64,000 bases of DNA from Nocardioides sp. BP30 (GTDB lineage: Bacteria; Actinomycetota; Actinomycetes; Propionibacteriales; Nocardioidaceae): contig NZ_CP123620.1 in NCBI RefSeq assembly GCF_029873215.1, positions 186,001-250,000 of the forward strand, given 5' to 3'. Under the pieces are notes generated by a model. That model saw nothing but the letters and a program-made list of their open reading frames with translations, was not told the origin of the DNA and ran no database searches. Shown here one piece after another: positions 44,563 to 52,510 of this stretch (positions are counted from its first letter, which is position 1; the number at the start of each line of letters is the position of its first letter). The position numbers were made by a program, and so were the translations under genes.

Positions 44563-45699
44563 TCAGTTGACGTCCGACAGCTCGTAGCGCTGGATGGAAA
44601 CCCTCCCACGGACAGGATTCGCAGCCGACAGTATTGTGTTTCCGGCGACCCGAATAAAGGAAGCCGAGTCACTTCCCAGAGAGATCCGGTGGCCTCGCGG
44701 ATCGCTCAGCACCGGTACCCCATCGACGCCTTGCCATATCACATCCCGACCGACAGCCACGGGATACCAGTCTGAGATATATCCGGTCTCGATCGTAGCG
44801 CCCGGAGAACCGGAGAAGCTGAAGTTCTGCACCTCATATGGATCATCGAGGACACCATTGGCTGGCGGCTTCGGCGTCTTGGGATCAATATGCAAACCCG
44901 CAAACACCGATCCGGCCGCCGGGGCACAGGAGAGCGCCAACGCCGTCTTGGTGATTGCTTGGGGCGGGCCGCCGACGCGGGGCACTCGCCAGCAGTCACC
45001 CCCGACGGTATGCCCCTTATCCCCTCGACCGTTAGGGCCGAGGTAGTACACGTACGTGCCAGCAGCGCGGTCGCTGCCAGGGGTCATCTCCAGGTCGGAA
45101 GCGACCTCGACAGCACGCCCTGGAGAGTCCTCCCAGGCATACAGGTCGGCTCGCCTTGACTTCGATGCCTGGGTCCACGTGATGCCCTGCTCAGTCGAGC
45201 CTAAGTAAGGAACCCATGGGTCAGGCTTCGCTCCGTTGGACGCGACGGTCCGCCGGTCGCCCGTCACGACATTGACCGCCTTGATCTTCCACAAGACGTT
45301 CATGTGGCTGTCGTCTTGGAGGCGCGATTGGTCGACATATAGGACCCATGGTCCTGAGACGCCCACCCAGTTGACAAAGCCATTCGGCCATGCCGACTTC
45401 GCCACCTGCGTCCAATGCTTGCCATGGGTCCAGCGCTCGACGCGGTCCGCTGTGGCGCCGAGTCCGACGCTCGCCACAATCGAAGAGTCGTCCATTGCCA
45501 CCGCGGCCATGGAATGAGCCGAGATGTCAATACGGGCGAGACGTGAAACGCTCGCAGTTGGTGCGGTAGCTGTTCTTCCCGATGGTGATACCGACGAGGC
45601 TGATGGCACCGAAGGCGCCGTCGTGGCCGTCGAACTGCATGCACTGATAGCTAGGCAAGCGACGGCTAGTGCCAATGCCCGGGTGGGGCCAATATTCAT
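44563..45699 (-). CDS. Lipoprotein with beta-propeller-like repeats
   Basis: A 378-residue exported lipoprotein: signal helix ALALAVACLAISAC with lipobox Cys near residue 21, then a Ser/Thr/Ala linker and repeated short beta-type segments (VASVGLGATADRVERW, GPWVLYVDQ, VPYLGSTEQGITW, GTYVYYLGP, DVIWQG), suggesting a propeller. No catalytic motif is seen. Its base composition is visibly lower in GC and its codons differ from those of its neighbours, which suggests later acquisition. The gap 44322-44562 to the next gene holds nothing I can support. Confidence 0.75.
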   Translation of the reverse strand: MNIGPTRALALAVACLAISACSSTATTAPSVPSASSVSPSGRTATAPTASVSRLARIDISAHSMAAVAMDDSSIVASVGLGATADRVERWTHGKHWTQVAKSAWPNGFVNWVGVSGPWVLYVDQSRLQDDSHMNVLWKIKAVNVVTGDRRTVASNGAKPDPWVPYLGSTEQGITWTQASKSRRADLYAWEDSPGRAVEVASDLEMTPGSDRAAGTYVYYLGPNGRGDKGHTVGGDCWRVPRVGGPPQAITKTALALSCAPAAGSVFAGLHIDPKTPKPPANGVLDDPYEVQNFSFSGSPGATIETGYISDWYPVAVGRDVIWQGVDGVPVLSDPRGHRISLGSDSASFIRVAGNTILSAANPVRGRVSIQRYELSDVN

Positions 45700-46109
45700 C
45701 CGACAATTCCGTGAATTGAGGTGCTGGTTAAGGCAGTGTAGCCGTCGGCCGTGTCTTCAGGCAGTGGGTGACCGTACGGTTCACCGACGACCAGATTGCT
45801 GCATTGAGTCAACGTGTCCGCGACGACCTGCACCGCATTGCGAGCCGGCCTCACGTCTCATGGCAGACCAGCGGCGTCGCCTCGCCACATTGAAACGTCA
45901 CCGCCCCGGACCCACGCGGAGAGGCACCACGCCGGCGCGGGCGACGAGGCACGAGAGATCCTCAACCCCGCGGCTTCCAGCTCGTCGACATCGACACCGG
46001 GACCGACGCAGACGCCAACGCCCCCTCCGTGGCTGAGACGCCCCACTGACACCCGTGGTCGCGGGCGTCCTGACCGAGCGCGCCGCAGCAGCCGAGGCCG
46101 GAAACGAAA
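45700..46109. other. Intergenic region without supported genes
   Basis: About 410 bases between the lipoprotein start and the tRNA-Ser terminator. Several open frames cross it, but none has a plausible start site, protein-like composition or family resemblance. Promoter elements for the lipoprotein gene must lie near 45700-45760, where the DNA is AT-richer, but no clear -10/-35 pair stands out. Confidence 0.5.
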
Positions 46110-46143
46110 GAACCCCCGACGAGCTTTCGCTCGCCGGGGGTTC
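46110..46143 (-). terminator. Terminator of tRNA-Ser (GCT)
   Basis: GAACCCCCG-A-CGAGC and GCTCG-C-CGGGGGTTC pair over 14 positions with one A/C mismatch and a TTTC loop. On the minus strand it is followed by TTTCGTTTCC, a T-rich tail, 14 bases past the tRNA CCA. Confidence 0.88.
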
Positions 46144-46157
46144 CCACCTGACACATC

Positions 46158-46250
46158 TGGCGGAGACGGAGGGATTTGAACCCTCGATGGGCTATCAACC
46201 CAAACCTCATTAGCAGTGAGGCGCCATAGACCGGACTAGGCGACGTCTCC
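46158..46250 (-). tRNA. tRNA-Ser (anticodon GCT), CCA encoded
   Basis: A class II tRNA of 90 bases plus an encoded CCA. Acceptor GGAGACG/CGTCTCC, anticodon loop CTGCTAA giving GCT between CCTCA and TGAGG, a long variable arm (TTTGGGTTGATAGCCCATC) and T-arm GAGGGTTCAAATCCCTC. It reads AGC/AGT serine codons. Confidence 0.95.
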
Positions 46251-46312
46251 AGGTCAGCGCGGACAGGCTACTAGTCGCCGCGGCCCTTGTCCCAATCGCC
46301 CCCGACTTCGGC

Positions 46313-46765
46313 TCACAGCCCGAGCGGGCGGACCTTCTGGCCCTCGCCGAGGTGGCGCTGCATCTGCCGGACGAACTCCTCGCGGTCGATCGCCAGGAGG
46401 CCCACGGGGATGGAGGTGCTGGTGCCGTTGCCCAGTCGCAGCACCAGGCAGGCGATGCCGCGGGTCGTGGTGGTGACGGCGTCGCGCACCTCGGTCCAGG
46501 GCGCCTGCCGGACACCGGCACCCCGCACCAGGCGGACGGCGTACCCCTGCTCGTCGCAGCGGACCACCCACGCCTTGCGGCGCAGCCACCAGGCACCGGC
46601 GACGATCACGACGGCGCCGGCCAGTGCGATGCCGATCACGATGTCGGCGGAGCCGTGCGCGACGGCGACCACGATGGTGGCCACGAACGCGACCAGGGCC
46701 AGGACGACGAGCGCCGACCCGAGGAGGCGCGCCACGACGGCCGGTGCAAGGCGGTAGTACGTCAT
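46313..46765 (-). CDS. Small membrane protein with PH-like domain
   Basis: A 150-residue protein: two adjacent membrane helices (LLGSALVVLALVAFVATIVV; VIGIALAGAVVIVAGAWWL), then a soluble part with VRCDEQGYAVRLVRGAGVRQAPWTEV and LVLRLGNGTSTSIPVGLL, a beta-rich pattern like actinobacterial PH-type domains. Function unknown. ATG 46765 is chosen; the frame is open upstream to 46792 without a better start. It is divergent from the gene at 46842. Confidence 0.7.
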   Translation of the reverse strand: MTYYRLAPAVVARLLGSALVVLALVAFVATIVVAVAHGSADIVIGIALAGAVVIVAGAWWLRRKAWVVRCDEQGYAVRLVRGAGVRQAPWTEVRDAVTTTTRGIACLVLRLGNGTSTSIPVGLLAIDREEFVRQMQRHLGEGQKVRPLGL

Positions 46766-46818
46766 GCTCCGATTGTCCCCAACGCACCCCACGATCGCGC
46801 ATTCGCTTGTCCTGGCTC

Positions 46819-46832
46819 GTGACCCGGGTCAC
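46819..46832. promoter_or_regulatory. CRP/GlxR-like site between divergent genes
   Basis: GTGACCCGGGTCAC is a perfect 14-base palindrome of the form GTGA-N6-TCAC, the core of CRP-family sites. It is flanked by C and A (full GlxR consensus is TGTGA-N6-TCACA). It lies 9 bases before ATG 46842 and 53 bases from ATG 46765. Confidence 0.55.
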
Positions 46833-46841
46833 ACTCGGTGC

Positions 46842-47222
46842 ATGGCGACCCTCAGTGCCGGGATGGTGGAAGCGCTGCACGGCCTGGAGCAGGCGATCGT
46901 GCCGCCGCGTCCCGGCGTGCCGCTGGGCAACTGGCGCTGGGCGCTGCGCCAGCGGCTCGCCTCGGTCCGCGACGCCTTGGTGGACGAGAACCCGACGGCG
47001 GCCGACGGGTGGCTCGCGGCCCGCGGAGGACAGGCCTTCCGCGAGCGCGGCATGCTGATCTCGCGGCTCACCCAGCTCGCCGACGCCGCCCTCATCGCCC
47101 CCGATCCGGAGGCCCTCCGCCAGGAGCTGCGCCGGTTGATCGGCGACATCGGACGCCACATCCAGCGGCTGCACGACCTCGCGTACGACGACGTCGAGCT
47201 GGAGCTCGGCGGAGAGAACTGA
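46842..47222 (+). CDS. Helical hypothetical protein
   Basis: A 126-residue soluble protein, mostly amphipathic helix (MVEALHGLEQAIVPPRPG, WRWALRQRLASVRDALVDE, ALRQELRRLIGDIGRHIQRL), with an acidic tail. No signal peptide and no catalytic motif. I do not recognise the family. Its start lies directly after the CRP-like palindrome, so it may be under CRP-family control. Confidence 0.7.
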   Translation: MATLSAGMVEALHGLEQAIVPPRPGVPLGNWRWALRQRLASVRDALVDENPTAADGWLAARGGQAFRERGMLISRLTQLADAALIAPDPEALRQELRRLIGDIGRHIQRLHDLAYDDVELELGGEN

Positions 47223-47234
47223 GCCGCCCGCAGC

Positions 47235-47488
47235 TCAGGGCGTCGGCGCATCGCCCCGCCGCGCGGACCACACCATCGCACCACCGAAGGCGGCGACCAG
47301 CACACCTCCAGCGACGATGGCCACGCCCCACCCGAGCGCCTTGAGGCCGCCCTCGCGCGGATGATGGTGCCCCGTCGCCCGAGCCGGGTCGCCGCGCCCA
47401 CGGCGAGGACGCCCACGACGACGACCGCCAGGATGAGACCGAAGCGCCGCACCGTCCCACGCGAGACGTCTTGGCGGTGCGCGCCCAC
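47235..47488 (-). pseudogene. Small two-helix membrane protein with a -1 frameshift
   Basis: GTG 47488 follows AGGAGG by five bases, a strong start. The first frame gives a signal-like helix (FGLILAVVVVGVLAVGAA) to TRLGRR. From the four-C run at 47370-47373 (GGGG in the coding strand) the protein-like sequence continues in another frame (GHHHPREGGLKALGWGVAI, then a helix VAGGVLVAAFGGAMVW) to TGA 47235. One extra G would restore a single ~84-residue frame. It may be a sequencing error, a real mutation, or slippage on the G run. Confidence 0.6.
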
Positions 47489-47546
47489 AGCCCCCTCCTC
47501 CGACCACTAGCTCGCCTGGGGAGGCGCCGTACGACGTGGCCGGCTG

Positions 47547-47631
47547 CGGATGGTGAGGGATTTGAACCCCCGGTGGGTCTCCCCACGCTCGCTTTCAAGG
47601 CGAGTGCAATCGGCCGCTCTGCCAACCATCC
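47547..47631 (-). tRNA. tRNA-Ser (anticodon TGA)
   Basis: An 85-base class II tRNA: acceptor GGATGGT/ACCATCC, anticodon loop CTTGAAA giving TGA between CTCGC and GCGAG, variable arm with GTGGGGAGACCCAC, T-arm GGGGGTTCAAATCCCTC-type. It reads TCA and other TCN serine codons. The CCA end is not encoded. Confidence 0.94.
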
Positions 47632-47686
47632 CGTGCGCCGGGATCCAGCGCAGGTCAGAGGGTAGCCCAGAGCCTGCGCCGATGCG

Positions 47687-47917
47687 TCAGGCGCCGAGCT
47701 CGAGCAGGACGTCGCCCTCCTGGACGACGTCGCCGGCGGTGACCTTGACGGTGAGCACTGTCCCGGCGACCTCGGCGAGGACGGGGATCTCCATCTTCAT
47801 CGACTCCAGCAGCACCACCGCGTCACCGACCGCCACCGCGTCACCGACGGCCACGTCGATGCTCATCACGTTGGCAACCATCTCGGCGACGACGGGGGTG
47901 ACGCTCTCGCGGGGCAT
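47687..47917 (-). CDS. Biotinyl/lipoyl attachment-domain protein (BCCP-like)
   Basis: A 76-residue stand-alone biotinyl domain: VVAEMVANVMSIDVAVGDAV, the attachment motif LLESMKMEIPV with the modified Lys between two Mets, and VLTVKVTAGDVVQEGDVLLEL. The MKM motif argues for biotin. It probably carries CO2 for an acyl-CoA carboxylase encoded elsewhere. ATG 47917 begins the domain directly, so there is no N-terminal extension. Confidence 0.92.
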   Translation of the reverse strand: MPRESVTPVVAEMVANVMSIDVAVGDAVAVGDAVVLLESMKMEIPVLAEVAGTVLTVKVTAGDVVQEGDVLLELGA

Positions 47918-47964
47918 GAGGCCGACGGTAGGCGTTACCACCCGGTAGGGCGAACCGGACCCGG

Positions 47965-49080
47965 TCAGAGCAGGGCGCGCGTACGGCGGGGCTCGGGGCG
48001 CACCGCCGCCGCCTCCTCCGCCTCCCGGGCCGCTCGCCGGCCGCCGGTCGACCGCGTCCCGGCACCGCGTCCCGACGTCCCCGCACGACCGGCGCGACCG
48101 GCACGACCACCCCGCACAGAACGGCCGGGGCCGCCGGTGAGGAAGAGGTCGGCGCCGATGACGACGTACCCCAGCGCCAGGCCGACGACCAGGCTGTAGC
48201 AGATGGAGAGAACGCCCTCCACCACCGATACCTCGGGGTTGACGAAAGTGGTGGCCATCGGCGCCGTCGCCGCCACCCCGAACGCACAGACCCACCATCC
48301 CTGCCGGCGGCGGGCGCGCATGTGGGTGCCCCACGCCAGGGCCGGGATGCCGAGCAGCGCCTCGATCGGTCGCGGGTAGCCGCCCAGGTGCTCGCGCATC
48401 CACACCACGCCGTCGCGCAGCGTGCCGACCAGGCCGGGCGTGCCGTAGCGGCGGATCGCCTCGGCGTACAACAGGGTGGCCAGCAGCAGGATGCCGCCGG
48501 CGCTGACGGTGGCGAAGCCGCGGCGACCGAGGCCGTGCAGGCCCGCCCCGAGCCGGTAGACGAGCAGGAAGATGCCGATCAGGGCCAGCACCAGCACCGT
48601 GTACTGGAAGCGGTTGACGGTCACCGCCGGCGCGTATCCGATCGCCGCCAGCGAGCCGAGGCCCGCGATGATCGCCGCGACCACGCACTCCCGCGCGGCT
48701 CGCGGGAAGGTGACCGCCGGGGTCGTCCCCATCACCGCGAAGACCGCCGAGACGGCCGCCATCATCACTGCCGCGCCGGTGCGCATCTCGTTGTTGTCCA
48801 CGACGAAGACGGCGATCCCCAGCACCAGCGCGAGCGCGGCGCAGATGAAGGGCCGGCCACCGGTTCGTGCGGCGAGGCCGTAGACGTACGTCGTCGTCAG
48901 CGCGACGGCGCCGATCCCACCGAGGAGCACGTCGCGCACTCCGAGCGCGGCGAGCAGCACGCAGACGATGCCGATCCCGCAGCCCGTCGACCAGAGGAGG
49001 ACCTGGTGTCGTCCTCGCAGCCGGAAGCTCGAACGCCCGCCCTCACGCACGCGGGTCGGCATCGTGCTGGTGCGGGTCAT
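47965..49080 (-). CDS. Multi-pass membrane protein with Arg/Gly-rich tail
   Basis: A 371-residue protein with about nine hydrophobic helices after a basic N-terminus (TRVREGGRSSFRLRGRH). The last ~60 residues are hydrophilic and rich in Arg, Gly and Ala with an [12 protein letters not shown] repeat, probably cytoplasmic and disordered. No transporter or enzyme motif is recognised. ATG 49080 is supported by the downstream composition; it is 11 bases after the amidase gene's stop. Confidence 0.7.
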   Translation of the reverse strand: MTRTSTMPTRVREGGRSSFRLRGRHQVLLWSTGCGIGIVCVLLAALGVRDVLLGGIGAVALTTTYVYGLAARTGGRPFICAALALVLGIAVFVVDNNEMRTGAAVMMAAVSAVFAVMGTTPAVTFPRAARECVVAAIIAGLGSLAAIGYAPAVTVNRFQYTVLVLALIGIFLLVYRLGAGLHGLGRRGFATVSAGGILLLATLLYAEAIRRYGTPGLVGTLRDGVVWMREHLGGYPRPIEALLGIPALAWGTHMRARRRQGWWVCAFGVAATAPMATTFVNPEVSVVEGVLSICYSLVVGLALGYVVIGADLFLTGGPGRSVRGGRAGRAGRAGTSGRGAGTRSTGGRRAAREAEEAAAVRPEPRRTRALL

Positions 49081-49091
49081 GGGGTCGAAGG

Positions 49092-49889
49092 TTACAGGCG
49101 ACGATTGGCCAGTGACGGATTCACGCGACGGGCCTGCGCCAGCACCTCGCGCGAGAGCGTCGCGGTGATCACCGACGGGTCCGGACCGGCCTCCGCCAGC
49201 ACGTCGCCCAGCGGGTCGATCACCATCGAGTGCCCGCAGTAGCGCGGCGCCGGCTGGCCGCAGGCGACCACGAACACGGTGTTCTCGATCGCCCGGGCGC
49301 GCAGCAGCGTGCGCCAGTGGTCGACCTTGCGGTCCCCCGCCACCCAGGCCGCGGGTACGACGAGGATCTCGGCGCCCTGGTCCACCAGCGCCCGTGCCAG
49401 CTCGGGGAAGCGCAGGTCGTAGCAGGTCATCAGGCCGATCCGTGCGCCGTCGGCAGCGGCCGCACGATCCGCGGGGAGGGTGATCACCCGCGGCGCGACC
49501 GGCCCGGCAGCCAGCACGTCGGACTCCCGGTAGCCGAAGGAGTCGTAGAGGTGGATCTTGCGGTACGCCGCCTCCACGTGCCCGCGCACGACCAGCGTGT
49601 TGAACGGAGTGCCCGCCTCGTCCGGCACCTGCTCGAGCATGCCCGCCACGATCGTGGTGCCGCGGTCGCGCGCGACCCGTTCCACCTCCGTGGCGAACGG
49701 TCCGTCGAGGCCTTCGGCGTACGCGCCCAACGGGGTGCCGGGCGAGCCGAAGTCCCGGGCGAAGACCTCCGGGAAGACGACCAGATCCACCCCGCCGGGG
49801 GTGAGCGCGTCGATCCGGGCGCGGTTCGCGTCCGGCTCCAGTCCGGCAGGCTCCTGCACGAGGGCGACGTCGAGCGTGGTCCAGGTCAT
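49092..49889 (-). CDS. Carbon-nitrogen hydrolase (nitrilase superfamily amidase)
   Basis: A 265-residue enzyme with the Glu-Lys-Cys triad: Glu in LVVFPEVFARDFG, Lys in YRKIHLYDSFGY, Cys in IGLMTCYDLRFPELAR; VVPAAWVAGDRKVDHW and LLRARAIENTVFVVA are typical. The pattern resembles omega-amidase / Nit-type enzymes rather than true nitrilases. Substrate unknown. ATG 49889 is chosen to match family N-termini; ATGs at 49898 and 49901 are possible. It is divergent from mobA with 39 bases between. Confidence 0.9.
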   Translation of the reverse strand: MTWTTLDVALVQEPAGLEPDANRARIDALTPGGVDLVVFPEVFARDFGSPGTPLGAYAEGLDGPFATEVERVARDRGTTIVAGMLEQVPDEAGTPFNTLVVRGHVEAAYRKIHLYDSFGYRESDVLAAGPVAPRVITLPADRAAAADGARIGLMTCYDLRFPELARALVDQGAEILVVPAAWVAGDRKVDHWRTLLRARAIENTVFVVACGQPAPRYCGHSMVIDPLGDVLAEAGPDPSVITATLSREVLAQARRVNPSLANRRL

Positions 49890-49928
49890 GCCCACCATCA
49901 TCGCGCGGCCTGCGGTGCATCGAGCAGG

Positions 49929-50492
49929 ATGGGAGCCGTGTGGGAGCCGTGGGCAGCGATCATCCTCGCCGGCGGCCGCGCCAGTCGGCTCGGTGGCGTC
50001 GACAAGGCCGGCATCGAGCTCGGTGGTCGCACGCTGCTCACCTGGGCGCTCGACGGAGTCGTCGACGCCCGCGAGGTCGTCGTCGTCGGCGAGCCGGTGC
50101 CCACGGAGCGCCCGGTCACCTTCACCCGGGAGAACCCCCGGTACGGCGGACCCGTCGCGGGGCTGCTGACCGGCCTGGACGCACTCGCCTCGGTGCCGCG
50201 GTACGTCGGCGTGGTCGGCGTCGACATGCCGCACGTGCACCACGGGACGTGGCGACGGCTGCTCGCGGCCGCCGCCGGCACCGACGGCGCCATGCTGGTG
50301 GGTCCCGACGGCCGCTGGCAGCTGGCGCTGGCGCTGGACACCGCCCGGCTGCAGGAGGTGCGACCGGACCACGAGCAGCAGCACGACCATCCGCTGCGGA
50401 GGCTGCTCGCACCGCTCGCCCTGACCCCGGTGCCGGCGGAGGATCGCGAGCACCAGGACATCGACACCTGGGCCGACCTGCGCGACGCTTGA
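49929..50492 (+). CDS. mobA: Molybdenum cofactor guanylyltransferase
   Basis: A 187-residue nucleotidyltransferase attaching GMP to molybdopterin. Seen: AAIILAGGRASRLGGVDKAGIELGG (the LAGG-x-SxRxG-x-DK signature, in two parts), RYGGPVAGLLTGLDAL and VVGVDMPHVHHG in place of the usual CDMP. ATG 49929 is used; a GTG at 49938 is equally possible. The DUF6457 gene follows by 4 bases, a common actinobacterial pairing. Confidence 0.9.
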   Translation: MGAVWEPWAAIILAGGRASRLGGVDKAGIELGGRTLLTWALDGVVDAREVVVVGEPVPTERPVTFTRENPRYGGPVAGLLTGLDALASVPRYVGVVGVDMPHVHHGTWRRLLAAAAGTDGAMLVGPDGRWQLALALDTARLQEVRPDHEQQHDHPLRRLLAPLALTPVPAEDREHQDIDTWADLRDA

Positions 50493-50496
50493 TGGC

Positions 50497-50844
50497 GTGA
50501 ACCTGCACGACTGGATCGATGAGCTGTGCGACGTCCTCGACATCGACGCCGATGTCGACGAGGGGCTGATCCTCGACCTGGCGAAGACCGTCGCGACCAA
50601 CGTGGAGCGCCCGGCGGCCCCGGTATCCGCCTACCTGCTCGGGGTGGCTGTCGGTCGCACCGATGCGAGCGGTGCCGACACCGAACGGCTGGCCGCGCTG
50701 GCCCAGGAGCTCGCCGAGCGCTGGGACCGCCCCACCGGTGCGAGCGAGGGTGCCGACGGGGACGACGGGGACCGCGCCGCCGAGGTACCCGTGCCACCCG
50801 ACCTCGACCTGGACTTCGGCGAGGACGACACCGCGCCTGACTGA
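50497..50844 (+). CDS. DUF6457-like protein next to mobA
   Basis: A 115-residue acidic protein starting at GTG 50497. The first ~80 residues are helical (LHDWIDELCDVLDIDADVD, LILDLAKTVATNVERPAAPV, SAYLLGVAVGR) and the rest an Asp/Glu/Gly-rich tail. This matches the small DUF6457 proteins encoded beside mobA. A role in molybdenum cofactor insertion or MobA stability is guessed only from position. Confidence 0.8.
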   Translation: MNLHDWIDELCDVLDIDADVDEGLILDLAKTVATNVERPAAPVSAYLLGVAVGRTDASGADTERLAALAQELAERWDRPTGASEGADGDDGDRAAEVPVPPDLDLDFGEDDTAPD

Positions 50845-50898
50845 GCGGCGGTCCTCACCCTCGGGCGTGCGAACCGGGCGTCGGCCTAGGGTGGAGTC

Positions 50899-51876
50899 AT
50901 GCGAGCCGTCGTCGCCAGCGAGCCCGGAGGGCCCGAGGCCCTGTACGTCACCGACCTGCCGGATCTGACGCCGGAGCCCGGCCAGGTCCTGATCGAGGTG
51001 GCGGCCGCAGGCCTCAACCGCGCGGACCTGCTCCAACGGCAGGGCTTCTACCCGCCCCCACCCGGCGTCTCGGCCGTGATCGGCATGGAGGTCAGCGGCA
51101 CCGTCTCCGCCGTCGGGGACGGCGTGGAGGCGTGGCAGGTCGGCGACGAGGTGTGCGCGCTGCTCGCGGGCGGCGGCTACGCCTCCCAGGTCGTCGCTCC
51201 GGCCGGCCAGGTGATGCCGGTCCCGGCCGGTGTCTCCCTCATCGAGGCCGCAGCCCTCCCCGAGGTCGCCTGCACGGTCTGGTCGAACGTCTTCATGATC
51301 GGGTCGCTGCGTCAGCACGAGTCGTTCCTCGTCCACGGCGGCGCCGGCGGCATCGGCACGATGGCCATCCAGCTCGCACACCAGCTCGGCGCACGGGTGT
51401 TCACCACCGCCGGTACGCCGGAGAAGCGCGCGCTGTGCTCCGCCCTCGGCGCGGACGTGGTGATCGACTACCGCGAGGAGACGTTCGAGGACGTCATCGC
51501 GGACCAGACCGAGGGCCGCGGCGTCGACGTGATCCTGGACAACATGGGCGCGAAGTACCTGACCCGCAACATCTCCGCCCTCGCCGACTCCGGTCGGCTG
51601 GTGATCATCGGACTGCAGGGCGGCACCACCGCCGAGCTCGACATCAACGCGCTGATGCGCAAGCGGGCCGCTGTCATCGGTACGACGCTCCGCTCGCGCT
51701 CCGTCGAGGGCAAGTCCGCCATCTGCGCCTCGGTGGTCGCCAACGTGTGGCCCCTCGTGGAGGCGGGAGACGTCAAGCCGATCATCGACGTCGTGATGCC
51801 GTTCGACGATGTGGCCGACGCGCACCGGCGGATGGAGGGTGGCGAGCACAGCGGCAAGATCCTGCTGCGGCTCTGA
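50899..51876 (+). CDS. NAD(P)H:quinone oxidoreductase, PIG3/zeta-crystallin-like
   Basis: A 325-residue zinc-free medium-chain reductase: AAAGLNRADLLQRQGFYPPPPGVS, IGMEVSGTVSAVG, VCALLAGGGYA, and the NADPH-binding loop LVHGGAGGIGTMAIQLAHQLGA; then DVVIDYREETFEDVI and GRLVIIGLQGG. The YPPPPG segment is diagnostic of the PIG3 group. It is monocistronic, starting 54 bases after the DUF6457 stop. Confidence 0.93.
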   Translation: MRAVVASEPGGPEALYVTDLPDLTPEPGQVLIEVAAAGLNRADLLQRQGFYPPPPGVSAVIGMEVSGTVSAVGDGVEAWQVGDEVCALLAGGGYASQVVAPAGQVMPVPAGVSLIEAAALPEVACTVWSNVFMIGSLRQHESFLVHGGAGGIGTMAIQLAHQLGARVFTTAGTPEKRALCSALGADVVIDYREETFEDVIADQTEGRGVDVILDNMGAKYLTRNISALADSGRLVIIGLQGGTTAELDINALMRKRAAVIGTTLRSRSVEGKSAICASVVANVWPLVEAGDVKPIIDVVMPFDDVADAHRRMEGGEHSGKILLRL

Positions 51877-51940
51877 GGGCGTGGGGTTCGGCGAGGTACG
51901 CCCCCGCACCGCCGCCCCACCCCTGGCTAGGCTGAACACC

Positions 51941-52510
51941 ATGACCGAAGATCAGCAGCACGTCATGGTGATCGGCCCCGACGGCCAGCCCGTGGTGGTG
52001 GCGGCACCGGAGCAGGAGGAGGGCGGCGACCGCGACCTGACCGAGCTCGTCGAGCAGCCTGCGAAGGTCATGCGGATCGGCTCGATGATCCGCCAGCTCC
52101 TCGAGGAGGTGAAGTCCGCGCCGCTCGACGAGGCCTCCCGCAACCGGTTGCGCGAGATCCACCAGTCCTCGATCAAGGAGCTGGAGTCGGGCCTGGCCCC
52201 CGAGCTCATCGAGGAGCTGGAGCGACTCAGCCTGCCGTTCTCCGACGACCGCACCCCCTCCGAGGCCGAGTTGCGGATCGCTCAGGCCCAGCTCGTCGGC
52301 TGGCTCGAGGGTCTCTTCCACGGCATCCAGACAGCCATCTACGCCCAGCAGATGGCGGCACGCGCGCAGTTCGAGCAGATCCGCCGCAGCCTCCCCGGCG
52401 GGACCATGGGCGGGGCGATGCCACCGATGCCGCAGCAGGGCGGCCCGCAGCCGCAGCAGCACCCCGGCCAGCAGGAGGAGCAGGGCGGCAGCAGCGGCCT
52501 CTACCTGTAG
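51941..52510 (+). CDS. bpa: Bacterial proteasome activator Bpa/PafE
   Basis: A 189-residue ATP-independent activator of the 20S proteasome. Seen: an N-terminal acidic extension, the conserved helical core (KVMRIGSMIRQLLEEVKSAPLDEASR in two parts, LREIHQSSIKELESGLAPEL, EAELRIAQAQLVGWLEGLFHGIQT), a Gly/Pro/Gln-rich linker and a C-terminal GLYL, the HbYX-type tail that docks into proteasome pockets. It implies that this organism has a Pup-proteasome system. Its last 10 bases overlap the convergent chromate transporter gene. Confidence 0.95.
   Translation: MTEDQQHVMVIGPDGQPVVVAAPEQEEGGDRDLTELVEQPAKVMRIGSMIRQLLEEVKSAPLDEASRNRLREIHQSSIKELESGLAPELIEELERLSLPFSDDRTPSEAELRIAQAQLVGWLEGLFHGIQTAIYAQQMAARAQFEQIRRSLPGGTMGGAMPPMPQQGGPQPQQHPGQQEEQGGSSGLYL

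Noticed and set aside
45524..46036. 170-codon plus-strand frame over the lipoprotein start and downstream gap
   Set aside because: Antisense to the lipoprotein N-terminus and Arg/Thr-rich without any family pattern.
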